NCBI RefSeq assembly: GCF_014851395.1 | Contig: NW_024041150.1 | Coordinates: 3,152,891-3,216,890 of the forward strand | DNA from: Micropterus salmoides | Taxonomy: Eukaryota > Chordata > Actinopteri > Centrarchiformes > Centrarchidae | Direction of reading: 5' to 3' | DNA length: 64,000 bases | Part shown: in pieces, positions 9,110 to 20,915 of the stretch | How positions within the stretch are numbered: the stretch's first letter is position 1 | How the letters are laid out: every line of letters starts with the position of its first letter | The notes under the pieces: model-generated | The model's input: only the letters and a program-made list of their open reading frames with translations | Told to the model about the DNA's origin: nothing | Database searches by the model: none | Made by a program: the position numbers and the translations under genes

Positions 9110-10885
9110 ATTTTTAACTTTCTGTTTTTCATTTTGGTTTGTTTGAATTAATTTGCATGTTTTGATTCATTTTTGGTGTTTTGCTTTATCCTGTATTTTA
9201 AATAGTATATTGTATATTAAATTATTAGGCCCATAATTTTATCCAGTAATGGCATGCCTTCTTAATCGGTATATGTAGTTGGAATGTTTTTTCTTCTTTT
9301 TGTTAAGTTACTTTTGGTGTGGTTGTTTCTAATTAGCATTTTGTTAATAAAATTATTTGTTTAAATGTGAAACACACTCTGCCCTGGCCTTATTTCATGC
9401 GAACCTGTGTGACTTATCAGTATTTCCTAGGGTGAATTCCCCAGGTGGCGTTGTTGGCAACTTATCTAAGTTATTATGTATTTAAATAGAATCACACCCT
9501 CGTCTTGCTACAATAGGTAACGTTAGGCTACACCAACGGTGGCTAGCAGGATGGGCTTTTTTACCCTTTTGATAACATAAGCTAACGTTAATCATAGACT
9601 GTATGAAGCTACTGTGTATTTGTTTTTTGTAAAGCATGTTGCAAGGGCATAGCTTTGCATTTGTCTTAACATGTTGACGACGCTCAGGTTAGTTATTTGT
9701 CTAAAAGAAGATAAAATTGTTAAATCGTTTAGACCGTTCGATGTAGCTTTTCACACTTAAACGGTGTGCAAAGACTCTGCGGGTGTATGAATTGATCTTA
9801 GTTGAATTTAAGTTTATGTACTACAGTGTTTCCCAACCCTTTCCTGAAGAAAGTTACCCCCTGTCCTGCATGATTTAATCTCTCCCTGCTTCAACACAGC
9901 TGCTCGAAGCAGCTTCAGGATTCAGAACGAGTTGATAGTTTGAATCAGCTGTTTTGGAGCAGTGAGATATTTAACACACACACACTTATTTAAACAGTTA
10001 TCCACATAAAGATATTACTCCTCACCACAGCCACTCTTGGCATATCCTAATTTTCGTGATTTAGATAACAAATATTGATAGTGGTAGATATTTTGATGGA
10101 ACATGCCAAGACCCATGCATTCAGACTTTTAAAAAATGTTTTGGATAATGCAAATCAGTCACTGCTGCCAATTCCTTTTCTAACTGTGTAATCTGTGTGT
10201 GTGTGTACAGTGACTAAAGTAAAAGTATTATTACAGTAGGCTATTGTCTCCGTTCATTTTTAAAAAGTCGATATTTGCTAAATTATCAATACAGGTATAC
10301 ATGTTGTATTGCATGTGTGTTCCAGTTTGATAGCCCACATAGTCCAGCAGGGTTCTAGTTACGGTCCATAAGGAGGGTCTGAGCTCTTAATCATGCATCT
10401 GTGGGGGTCAGTAATTCATTTACCAACAACCATTATTTTTAATCGCAAATGTACATTATACACTTACATTACATCGGCGGCACGGCTTTTGACAACTGCC
10501 ACAAAACAGTTGTTGCAAGTATTTTGCAATCCTAGCCATGGCGAACTATCATGTTTACTGTAAGAGAGGGCCCAGATTTATCTCTGTAGATGGCTATCAC
10601 TTTTCTAAAATTGTGATTGGTTAAGGGGTGGGACTAAGAAGCAGAGCAGATAGGAGTTAAATCAGTCAGCCTGCTGCTGTAAGTGTGTTTTTCTCTAAAG
10701 GTATTGACCAGCTGCAGAAGTAAGAAAAGTGTAAGTTAAGTATACAGAGGCGGTTAGTAGCCTAGCTGGTTATGAAATCGTTTGTCACACCGCTAAACAG
10801 TTTTGTGCATTGTACTGTGTTGTGGAAGGCTACTAGTCGGCAGACAGCTACAGATTAGCACCGTCACCAACAGCAAGGTAACATC
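8553..10885. other. Intergenic: 3' flank of unit 1, no gene seen
   Basis: A short conserved stretch follows the stop, still matching the longer C-terminal reading frame of the other units (GTATGAATGATGACAACATTTCC). After it come a possible LTR-like stretch at about 8660-9400, a (GT)n microsatellite at 9078-9106 and AT-rich DNA. I could not define the ends of any element here. Confidence 0.4.
9078..9106 (+). repeat. (GT)n microsatellite
   Basis: An uninterrupted run of about 14 GT units. It is a simple repeat with no evident function. Confidence 0.9.
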
Positions 10886-11238
10886 TGTGATGGCCTGGGG
10901 CCTGGGGGTTGGCTGTCCTTTTCTTTTCAGGTCTGTCTTACTGTTTGGTTGGACACACCCACCTCGTTGGTGATTGCAGCCACCTGTGTAGTCCTTAAAA
11001 AGCTGTGGTGAACCAAGATGGCTCTCTTCCATCGCGACCTCTCTCCTGGAAGGCGGGTGCCTTTCAGGAGCTCCTTTTCTTTTGGTTGTTTGCTTTGAGT
11101 ATGATGAGTTCAAGTTTACTTGTGTTTTGAGTTAATTATAAGTTAAAGTAACTTTAATAAAACCTTATGATTCATTTAAACTGTTTTCTGCGTGGACCTT
11201 CCCTCTTTGTTATGTTCTTCCACGAGCTGGGCATAACA
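10886..11238 (+). mobile_element. Solo LTR, 353 bp, with CATC target duplication
   Basis: The element starts TGTGATGG and ends GGGCATAACA. It is flanked on both sides by CATC (10882-10885 and 11239-11242), a short target-site duplication. Inside it are TTAAAAAG (TATA-like) and TTTAATAAAACC (polyadenylation signal) in the order expected of a U3-R-U5 LTR. No internal retroelement proteins flank it, so it is a solo LTR left by recombination. It has the same length as the LTR at 34799-35151 but a different sequence. Confidence 0.6.
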
Positions 11239-13925
11239 CATCTTATGGACACTGGAGCCCACACAGAGCCACAGACAGTGCTGCGTGTGACCGGATAAGC
11301 ACGGCTGCACCACTGGCTTTGAGGGAAACCATCCTGTGCTTTTCTTCATCTTCATCTTTCTGAAGGTTGCCAGAAACATTCACTTGCAATACCATGGGAC
11401 AGCCAAGACTCAATGCATTGGCCATGCAGGTTGTCAAAATGTTGATGTCATATTGGCCTTTCACACCACCTCATTTTCCTTATTTTATAATTACGCTCAT
11501 ATGCCGGCACGCTGCGCTGTATAGGGAAGGAGCTGGAAAGGGGAGTCAGATTTGATCTGCCTCTAAGCCGGTAGTAACACAGCCAGAACAATGTCTGTGT
11601 TAAAAGTCATGGCCTGGAGAGCCAGATTGCTGTGGGAAAGCACTCACGGTTGCAACATGTTGAATGGGCCATATTGGTTGAAATACTTTCCACATCTGTA
11701 TCTGGTCTGTATCCCTAAAAAGTTGTCTGTGCACATTGTTGTGGCCTTCAGTGGTGTTGAGCTCACTGCTGTAGGCTCATTTGCTCTGAGCTTGGTTGTG
11801 TCGGCTTAAATATAGCATTTTTAATTTAGGTTAGTGACTAGGGCGACGAGATGTTCCGAAAAATTTGTGACAGTCCCGAATTATGAGCAGATGTCCTGAC
11901 TCCTGACGGTTTGTCCCAAAAATTAGACTTAACATGGGTTTTGATTATAGCCTAATTAATCATTAAATAGTGATCGTTGTGTAGTTCTTTTGATCCAGCA
12001 GGGGTTGCAGGTTATCTGTACATTGTGTCAACAGCGTTGTTATAGCCGCAAACACTTGTGCTCTTTTCCCCTTTTTGTTTTCTTGTGGTTAGTGGAAGTT
12101 CCAGTCACGAGGACAGGGAAAGTGTAGCTTCAGGCAGCCAAGGCGGAGAGATCTTCAATTCAATTTTATTTATATAGCGCCAGATCACAACAACAGTTAT
12201 CTCATAGTGCTCTGGTTAAAAAGTGGGGTATTTTGAGAATAAAAATTCATTACCAAGTCCCAAAGTAACAGAGGACTCCTATGCTAATTTCAATCTCTTC
12301 CAAATCAATCATCTTGTTGATAGTGCTGCAGGCTCGCTGCGAATGACACTCGGCTCTGTTGCCTCTCTAAAAAAGAAATATCAAAGTTCACTGGAATTAT
12401 GTTTCCCCCTCCCCCGTGTTGTGTGAATTATCAGTGGTTCTTGCACTACTACTGATATGGTTATGGTAGGCTGGGACCTAAAGCAGAGGGATGTTTTTTG
12501 AAGATTATAAAACTGCACGTCATAGTGGCTTCAATATCACCCAGAACAACCAAAACAAATGTGTGTCAAATGTCATTTCTTACACATAACATTATATGTT
12601 TTTTACAGTAAAACTTCGTCTCATTGAGGGTAAAAAAAAACATGTTTATGTTCAGATAATAATTTGCAATATAATTTATATATAGCTTGCCTTGAACTTC
12701 TGTCTACCGCAACACAAGGTCTGCTGAAGTAAAAACATGGTGGTAATGACATTTCTGCTAATAAATTGCAGCTAGCAACGCTACGCTAGCATTGACTCTT
12801 AGCATCTAATATAATTCTTACACAGAATTAATTTATTTTAAAAATGCAGTTCAAAATACACCATTACTAAGCTGTAAGGACACACAATAAACACAAAGGT
12901 GATCTTTTTCTTTTCTTTTTCACCTAGTGTGGGTGGGCCTTCTTCACTAGGTCACCCGTCATCCATGTGTTCATTCACTAACTTCTGTTTCTCCTAGGTT
13001 TGAAAGGAGACATTATTTAACTTGTTCAGCGTTGCGGTAAGGGCAGGTTCCTTGCTTTTAGATGTAAAAACATATCAATGGTAAGTAAACAAAAAATTTT
13101 ACTCGTAAAGTATTATTTATGTGAATTAATTTAATTTGAAATAACGTCATATTTTAATTGAATTAGTTAATTGAGACCACAGTTGTGGAACATGAAAAAA
13201 AGTGGAATTTGGAACCATAAAATGCTTTGTTAATTTTATTAAATCATATTATTTAGTAATTATGTTTTATGTCAAGCTGTATAACAACCATTCATCAAGC
13301 ATCATATGGAAAACTTTAACATCAATCCAAACTTTCACTGCTGGGACTTAAAAATCCCTGTAGTTGCAGATACATCAAATTTATTGCATTCCTCCTTTTG
13401 ATAAATATACCAGTGTTGCGACAATGGTGAAATCACTTTATGGATAGACAGACTACATACAGGGCAGGAGGTCTGATACATCATCAAATCAGATCATCAA
13501 AATAAAAAATGCAGACAGGTTCAGATTGTTACTGTACAGTATATATTGGGTTTAGACCGATTACACTCAGATTAATTTGTTCTCACTCATTCCTTAAATA
13601 TTTGACTGATTAAGTAGCTTATTTGTAAGAATATTATTCACAGTGCTTGAAACATACTAAGGACATAGATGACTAACAGTTAGAGGATTTTGCTGCTGTG
13701 CTGAATGTCAATGGACAGTTTGATGCTTTGCTGTGGAAGCAGGTCACATTGGAAAGCATTCTTATGGTGTTAGAGACAAGTTTTGAGTACAGCTTCCACT
13801 CCAAGCCTACAGGGAGTGTTTGTTACTCAAACTTAGCTCATACTCACTTTTAGCTGAGGTGAAGGCAAAACTCTGGCCAGCATGGCCCTAATACATATTC
13901 ATGCCAGACTTCTTTTTACGCTATC
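11239..13925. other. Intergenic between units 1 and 2, no gene seen
   Basis: Short ORFs here lack recognisable motifs. At 12148-12215 there is a fragment of a common fish repeat end (ATTTATATAGCGCCAGATCAC). From about 13280 onwards the DNA matches the upstream flank of unit 4 near 30240-30900 (shared TGCTGGGACTTAAAAATCCC-like and AGCTTCCACTCCAAGCC-like blocks), showing that the duplicated unit extends several hundred bases upstream of the noncoding exon. Confidence 0.45.
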
Positions 13926-14063
13926 TTAGAAGAGGAGGTGCAGATTAACAGGAACCTACTGCATTTTATCACTCACCATATTTATTGACTGTTTGGATGC
14001 AGAGGACAACACATCAGAGACTGGTTTAGGGAACTCATTCAGGTGGTCTCACATCTTTCAAAG
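13926..14063 (+). other. 5' noncoding exon of receptor unit 2
   Basis: It is homologous to 4543-4681: AGAAGAGGAGGTGCAGATTA at the start and CTTTCAAAG|GTAAAT at the end. Here the upstream ATG found in units 1, 4, 7 and 8 is changed (GCATTTTATC), so this copy has no equivalent upstream ORF. Confidence 0.5.
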
Positions 14064-14818
14064 GTAAATTTTGTTACATTACTTTAAAAAATATATTTTT
14101 TTTTACTTTTGTAGAGATGATACGAACTGCTCACATGAATACTTTATGAATATATCAACAGAAAAGACAGCAGTTTTTTAAATTCGCTATGATTGTGGTT
14201 AAACTATAGGTACACTGTATTTGTGTGAACTTGCATCTCACAGCTTAAGTGATGTCACAGAACAATGTTAGATAGATATTAAAAACCTGCTCCCTTCTAA
14301 TAATCTGATCTCTCAAACAACAGGTTTCACTCTGAAGAATGGAAGATTACTACAATAATTACGGCTCACAAAACCAAACCTATGAGCTCAGCGACTACTA
14401 TGAAAACGACATCTATGACAAGGACATCTATGACAAGGACAATGATTACAAAAACATTGATTTCATCACATATGTGCTGACATGCATAATCATTGCTATT
14501 GGCCTTCCTTTGACCCTCGTGGCCATCTATGCTCTTTTTTCTCTGGTATGTACACTGTAACAGATTTATTTCCTGTCTGTGTCGTGTGTCTGTCGTACAG
14601 TCTGTCTGTCTGTAAAGGATCTTGATCTGGCATGGGGGCTAGGTTTCAGGGGGCTGGGACAGAGGGTTTAATGATCTATAATGAACCTATAAATATATAG
14701 GAATAATTTACACCATAATAAAAATCTACATTATCATTTTACTTATAACCAAACTGAAAGAAAGAGCTAAAATAGTTGTAAAAAGAAATTTGTTCGTCAA
14801 AGCAAATTGTGCGGAATT

Positions 14819-15725
14819 ACAGTATCTCACAAAAGTAAGTACACGCCAAACGTTTTAGCAAATATTTGATTATATCTTTTCATGTGACAACACTGAAGAA
14901 ATGACACTTTGCTACAATGTAATGTAGCAAAGTGTCATTTCTTCAGTGTCCAGCTTGTATAACAGTGTAAATTTGCTGTCCCCTCAAAAAAACACATCAC
15001 ACAGCCATTAATGTCTAAACCGCTGGCAACAAAAGAGAGTACACCCCTAAGTGAAAATGTCCAAATTAGCCATTTTCCTTCCCCGGTGTCATGTGACTCT
15101 TTAGTGTGTCAAGGTGTGAATGGGAAGCAGGTGTGTTAAATTTGGTGTTGTCGCTCTCTCACTCCCTCATACTGTTCACTGGAAGTTCAACATGGCACCT
15201 CGTGGCAAAGAACTCTCTGAGGATCTGAAAAAAAGAATTGTTGCTCTGCATAAAGACGGCCTAGGCTATAAGAAGATTACCAAGACCCTGAAACTGAGAT
15301 GCAGCACGGTGGCCAAGACCATACAGCGGTTCAACAGGACAGACTCCACTCAGAACAGGCCTCGCCATGGTCAACTAAAGAAGCTAACATGTACTTCCAT
15401 GTACTGAATGCCAACATGTACTGTGACATACTGAAGCAGAGCATGATCCCCTCCCTGCAGAGACTGGGCTGCAGGGCAGTATTCCAACATGATAACGGCC
15501 CCAAACACACCTCCAAGAGGACCACTGCCTTGCTAAAGAAGCTGAGGGTAAAGGTGACGGACTGGCCAAGCATGTCTCCAGACCTAAACCCTATTGAGCA
15601 TCTGTGGGGCGTCCTCCAGTGGCAACCTGTGAAGCTCTGGTGAACTCCATGCCCAAGAGGGTTAAGGCAGTGCTGGAAAATAATGGTGGCCACACAAAAT
15701 ATCAACACAAATTTGCACATTTTCA
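14819..15725 (+). mobile_element. Tc1/mariner transposon relic in unit 2 intron 1
   Basis: The left end AGTATCTCACAAAAGTAAGT is typical of fish Tc1 ends. A transposase start at 15192 gives MAPRGKELSEDLKKRIVALH with the following helix-turn-helix region to about 15400. The middle of the gene, including the first catalytic Asp, is deleted, and the frame resumes in another register with FQHDNGPKHT (second Asp) and DLNPIEHLWG (third acidic residue) up to about 15640. The transposase is inactive. A long palindrome sits in the left part. The element lies wholly within intron 1 of receptor unit 2. Confidence 0.85.
14890..14949. repeat. 27-bp perfect inverted repeat with 6-nt spacer
   Basis: The left arm (14890-14916) begins ACACTGAAGAAATGACACTT and the right arm (14923-14949) is its exact reverse complement, separated by ATGTAA. 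It lies in the 5' part of the Tc1 relic and would form a stable hairpin in single-stranded DNA or RNA. Confidence 0.85.
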
Positions 15726-17117
15726 GTTCGGGGTGGACTCGTCTGTCTGTCCACACACGTTAGTGGTAATCATGGCAGTCAATAACTTCTAAACATCAGC
15801 ATAGTAACATTGTCATTGCCAAGCTCAAAAAACAGTAGGCCTCCTTGATCAAATACTTTGCCTACTTTAGCGCAGCAGGTCCAGCAACTCAGAGCAGGTG
15901 CACGTGGAGATGCTGTTGATACTGAGGTAAATTGTACAACCTCAGTTAATCCAGTGAAAACACAATTGAGCTCTGTTAACATGTAACTGCGACTCCAGTG
16001 TGTTTGATAAATCCAGTGCATGTGTTTGAGCCAGAATGCTTCATATATATGGCTGAAAATCTGCTGCAGAAGCTGCAGGAAATCTGGCTCTTAGTCTCAT
16101 TACTGCAGTGATTGGCCAGTGTGTCATATCTGAGACTTCTGCTTGATGGAAAAAGTCAGAAATGGCTCAGAGTACAGCTGCTGGGCAGAGCAAGATGACA
16201 GATTTGGGAGGAGGTGGACTTCACAACATGTTCACAACTGCTTGTTTACTTTTACCTGCAGGTGAGAAGGGGTCATGTTGCTCCGATCTACGTCATCAAC
16301 CTTCTAATTTCTGACCTTATTCAGCTCTGCTACATGATCGTTAAGGTGGCACAACTGGATGTGGAGATTCATAACATCTTCTCTTCTTTTTTACTCCTCT
16401 GGTCTGATTGCCAGTGTTGGCTTCATGGTCTGCATCGCCCTGGAAAGGTATCTGTCTGTCTATCCAGTATGTGTGGAGCTCCTTCTGTGTCTGAACATTA
16501 TATTAGTTTATAACTCTGAAGCTCCTCAAAGACTGTGTCCATTTTGTATTACAGGTATTTGGTCATCGTCCACCCGCTGTGGTACCGTTTACAGACAAAC
16601 CATCAAGACCTCTGTGGTGGTCTGTGTCCTGGTCTGGGTCCTTTCTCTTGTCTGTGCTGTCCTTTTCAATTTATTTTACACAAAAGTGGTCATGTACATA
16701 ATCATCACTATCTTCTTCCTTCCCTTCCCATTGTTAATCTTCTTCCTGGTTGCGACCCTCAAAGCCCTGCCTGCTTCCATCTCCGTCCCCTCTGATGAAA
16801 AACGACGAATTGTGGGAATTTTGGTTCTGGTGCTGCTTATTTATACACTGCTGATCCTGCCTACAATCATTTGGTTCCTGGGAGACGGCCTCATCAAACT
16901 GTCTTTCATGTTTGTTAAGTTGAGTCCTCTTGCAGACTTAGTCCTGTGTGTCTTCATGAGGAAAGGGGCCATAGACAAGCTTTTGGTCTCTGTGGTTTGT
17001 TGCAGAATGGACAGCAATCAGCAGTCAATCAGTATGAATGATGACATCATTTCTACAGTCAGCTCCAATCACGCAGAGACAGAGGGAGGGAGAGAAATGA
17101 GAGGAAACACATTTTGA

Positions 17118-17764
17118 TTTAGTTTATTAAGAAATAACTTATGTCTACCCAAAACTGTATTTGTTTTGCTTTTTTGTTCCTTTTTTTTGTTGTTACCAAT
17201 AAGAAACAAATTTACAAACTATTTGCTTATCTTTATTTTAGTGGTAGGCATCAGAGCAGGAGTTTTGCAACATTTGTTGTGTGTTTGGCAATCAAATCTT
17301 ATTCAACTGACGCTGCTTTAAATTAAATTTCTAAAAATCCAATAAAAAATCTTTCTATGCAAAACTGTGAATGTTTGTCTTTGACCAACTCAGTGAATTA
17401 AAAACAGACAAATGAAGGTTCAACAAAATCTCTGCTGGTTAACAAATCTCTATTGTCTATATGAACATAGTCCAACCTGCTGTTACCAGGGAGGCATCCT
17501 GCACTTTCTATTCAAATGACCAAATTATGTTTTCTCTTTACTCTTATAGTTTCCAGACTATTTCATATAATAATTTGGGCAGAAATTATAAAGTGTGACA
17601 GGAACAGTCACATCAAATAAAAACAATAATTTTTCATATACAACTTGACCGCAACACCAAAGAGCCAGGCTCGTTGGTATGGCAGTCACACACACATTTA
17701 GTTGGTCCACTGATCCCTTCCAAACTAGCATCTTATATTTTATGCTGGATCTCTGACTGTTTAG
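17118..17764. other. 3' flank of unit 2, duplicated with the gene
   Basis: No gene. Segments such as CAACAAAATCTCTGCTGG and TGTTACCAGGGAGGCATCC recur in the 3' flanks of units 4, 5 and 8 (near 38520, 43550 and 54290). The duplicated unit therefore includes several hundred bases downstream. AATCCAATAAAAAATC near 17335 contains an AATAAA signal. Confidence 0.5.
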
Positions 17765-17769
17765 GCATA

Positions 17770-17802
<33 letters not shown>
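17770..17802 (-). repeat. (AAT)n tail of the LINE
   Basis: About ten AAT/ATA units directly precede the 3' end of the LINE when read on the + strand, which is the simple-repeat 3' tail usual for this class of element. Confidence 0.8.
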
Positions 17803-17845
17803 CTTTATTTGTAGAGCACTTTTCAAAAACAAGTTACAAAGTGCT

Positions 17846-19847
17846 TTAACAAGTGGAAAGACAATAATACCCAAGAGACAATAATACAAAAACAATACAA
17901 GATAAAAGCAAGAAACCTGACCTGATTTCCTCAGGCAGGCTGTTCCAGAGCCTCGGGGCCCTGACAGCAAACGCTTTGTCCCCTTTAGTTTTCTTTGGAA
18001 CAGACAGCAGACCTCTGCCCGAGGATCTCAAGGTACGTGCTGGTGTGTATGGGACTAAAAGGTCAGAAATATAACAAGGCGAGAGGCCATGAAGAGCTTT
18101 AAAAGTGATCAATAGAATTTTAAAGACTAAATTCTAAAACATACTGGGAGCCAGTGTAATGAAGCTAAAATAGGAGTAATGTGGTCATTTCTTTGTTCTG
18201 GTTAAAAGCCTGGCAGCTGAGTTCTGGACAGTCTGGAGTCGATCAATAGATTTTTGGGTTAAACAGTTGAAAAGGCTGTTGCAATAATCCAGGCGTGATG
18301 AGATGAAAGCGTGTAAAATGGTCTCGGTGTTAACATAGATCGAATTTCTAAGTTGATAAAAACATGATTGAACAAGTTTTGTGGTGTGCTGCTCGAAATT
18401 TAAATTACTATCAAACTAGGGATGTGATTTACTAGGGAACCAGCAGTTGGCAGTATTTGATTTGCCATCTGCTGAGACCCAATGACCAGGATTTCTGTTT
18501 TGTCTGAGTTCAGCTGGAGGAAATTATTTGACATCCATTTTTAACTTCACAAAGGCAGTTGTTAAGTGAACTCAGCATTCCAGGGTCTGTGGATCTGACG
18601 GGCAAGTATATTTGTGTGTCATCAGCATAAATATGAAAAGAAATGCCATGTTTATGGATAATATGTCCAAGGGGAAGCAGATACAAGGAAAACAAAATGG
18701 GTCCTAAGACCGACCCCTGAGGCACACCATATTTAACTGGACAGAACGAAGAGACAAGATGTTTACAGACACGCAAAACTTCCTATTTGACAGGTAGGAT
18801 GAAAACCATTCTAGGGCAGTACCAGAGATCCCCACCCAGTGCCTCAGTCTGTCTAACATGATGTTGTGATCAATGGTGTCAAAAGCAGCGCTAAGGTCCA
18901 GGAGTACCAGGACTTAGCACATACATTCATCAGCAGACATTAAAAGGTCATTGGTGACTTTAAGCAGGGCAGTCTCAGTGCTGTGGTACTTCCTAAAACC
19001 AGACTGAAACTTTTCAAATATTTCATTATTTTCCAGTACAGTGAGCAGCTGTTTGGACACAATTCTTTCTAGAATCTTTGCAATAAAAGGCAGTTTTGAA
19101 ATTGGTCTAAACTTATGTGGGAGGGAGGGATCCAAACCAGGTTTCTTTATAGGTGGGTTCACGCAAGCCGTTTTAAAATAATCACGGACACAACCAGTAG
19201 ATGCACTGTCAGAAATAGGGGCACAGTAGGAGTCCATTTCTGACCCCCGAGGTGCAATCTATACTATCGTACGCCATTGGGCTTATTATTGGACCTCGAG
19301 GAACATATATGTTCTTTTTTGAGGTTCAAAAAGAACATATATGATCCAAGTGTGTACAAAAGCTGTACCCTTGAGGGTACAGCCCCAGTGACAAGCCATT
19401 GTACCCCTAAAGGTACAATTATGTACTTAATCTTCTGGGAGTGTAGGGAGCTGTTAAAAACAGAGATCAAAGAGGGGCCCAACAGAATCTATTACTTTCA
19501 GTAAAAACTTTGTAGGAATTACAGCAAGTGGGCTGGAGGACACTCTCATTGTGATACTGTTTTTAAAAGCTCAGACAAGTCGATGGGATAAAACTGGTTA
19601 AAACTCTCTTGTTGCTGGTGAGGGACCTCTGAGTAAGAGGCCACGCGTGGGTAAAAGAGGCTCTGATTGACACCAACTTATTGGTAAAATAAGATAAAAA
19701 CAATTCACAGTCATCATTACTTCCAGCTGAGGCACAAGGAGGGGTTGGGTTTACCAGCTGATCCACAGTCTTAAACAGAAACCTGGGATTGTGTTTATGT
19801 GTAGTAATGAGTTCAGAAAAATAGTGTGTTCTCGCATCCTTAACCAT
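17846..19847 (-). pseudogene. LINE reverse transcriptase region, broken
   Basis: Motifs in order on the - strand are RYFRTRT-like fingers region degraded, then KFRPISKLPFIAKILERI, FQSGFRKYHSTETALLKV, YGVPQGSVLGPILFSLY and the catalytic box YADDTQIYLPV. These are the conserved reverse transcriptase blocks of L2/CR1-type elements. The frame is interrupted by stops (around 18776, 18914 and 19237-19563), the last gap holding a nested repeat. It is not expected to be active. Confidence 0.8.
19290..19440. mobile_element. Palindrome-rich nonautonomous element nested in the LINE
   Basis: Three small palindromes lie close together: GAACATATATGTTC (19301-19314), GTACCCTTGAGGGTAC (19365-19380) and TTGTACCCCTAAAGGTACAA (about 19399-19418). 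This interrupts the reverse transcriptase reading frame of the LINE, so it inserted later. I could not define its exact ends or a target duplication. It resembles small nonautonomous DNA elements common in fish. Confidence 0.45.
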
Positions 19848-19899
19848 GTTATTGTAGTTAATGGACTTGGACTTTAGACGTAGGCCTAACCTTTAGACG

Positions 19900-20744
19900 A
19901 GCAGTAATATTTAGTGACAACAAGCAGATATGTTGGAATCAGACAGGTGTTGGCTTTGGCTCTGAAAGAATGTGCAAAACTTTGAAACACTTTGTTCATT
20001 AAAGATGCGAGAACACACGGAGCTTGGTGAGGCGGCATGAGTAACAGGCGAATCGCAGCTAAAAACAATACATCTGTGGTCAGATATGGTCATGTCCACT
20101 AATTCCACAGAGGAAATGCTGACACCCAGGGTAAAAACCAAGTCCAGTGTATGACCACGGTTATGTGTTTGCCCTTTGACATGTTGTTTGAAGTTAAAAG
20201 AAGTGGCCATATTTAAAAAGTCAGTTGCATTAACATTGTTGGGGTCATCAACATGAATATTAAAAACAAAGAACAATTTTGTCATAATTTAAAACCAGAG
20301 TAGATCTGATAAAAATCCTTCAGGCGGTTTTGGGGGGCGATAAATTATAACAAATATGATAGGTTGCAGCCCTCCAAGTTTAAGAGTGAGAACTTCAAAG
20401 GAGTTAAATTCATCACAGCGTACTTGATGACATTTAAAATTTTTCCTATACACGCTCACTAGCCCACCACCACGACCACTGACCCTCGGTTGACTAAAGC
20501 AATCATATTGAGGCAGACACAGTTCAGCTAGCTGGCTATAGTCATTCATTTGCAACCAGGATTCAGTTAAATACATAAAATCTAGATTTGCAGACAAGAT
20601 AAAATCATTTAAGATAAAAGTCTTACTTGAAAGTGATCTCACATTGAAGAGAGCCATTTTAAATGAGTTTGTTCTGGGTGCTGGAGTTGGTGCAGTTGTC
20701 CTAATCCTTAAGAGATTACTAATATTTCTGTGTGGGATGTGCAC
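19900..20744 (-). pseudogene. LINE endonuclease domain, broken
   Basis: The start of the domain reads NVRSLSSKTFILNDF and continues with YLTESWL, the catalytic Glu-containing block. The end carries GHTLDLVF and ISDHRCI, the Asp and SDH motifs of apurinic-like endonucleases. One frame break lies near 20286-20289. The domain would nick the target DNA for LINE insertion. Confidence 0.75.
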
Positions 20745-20915
20745 ATTTCGGTTTACTGGTCTATGCGTGATGATGACAGGAATAGAAGTCTTTGGAACAG
20801 CGCTGGGAGCAGACGGCTTTACATGCCAGCAGGTGGAGACAGTTGTTTGTGGCAGTGACCCAGAGATCTGTTCAGTGAGCGGTGGTGCGTCCAGGTGTGC
20901 TGCATGAATGATTAG

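Larger units (their letters stand above)
14339..17117 (+). pseudogene. Receptor unit 2: three-exon GPCR with two 1-nt insertions
   Basis: Exons are 14339-14545 (69 codons, donor GTATGT), 16262-16447 and 16555-17117. Exon 1 encodes a strongly acidic N-terminus with repeated YDKD units, then TM1 with GLPLTL. In exon 2 the frame breaks in a run of six T (16387-16392) where paralogues imply five. In exon 3 an extra A near 16591, just after WYR, breaks it again. Outside these points the protein is well preserved: TM6 ends LLILPTII, TM7 reads ADLVLC, and the tail SISMNDD runs on to GNTF before the stop at 17117. Both lesions are single-base, one in a homopolymer, so assembly error is possible. As written, the spliced message would be truncated in TM3. 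A 252-codon ORF (16359-17117) runs open through unspliced intron 2 because the shifts compensate. Confidence 0.75.

Noticed and set aside
15331..15756. 141-codon ORF on the - strand at the Tc1 relic
   Set aside because: Antisense shadow of the transposase fragments HDNGPKHT and LNPIEHLW on the + strand.
16359..17117. 252-codon ORF taken at face value as a single-exon receptor gene
   Set aside because: Its start lies mid TM3 and it crosses intron 2 whose splice sites are intact; the openness results from compensating insertions.
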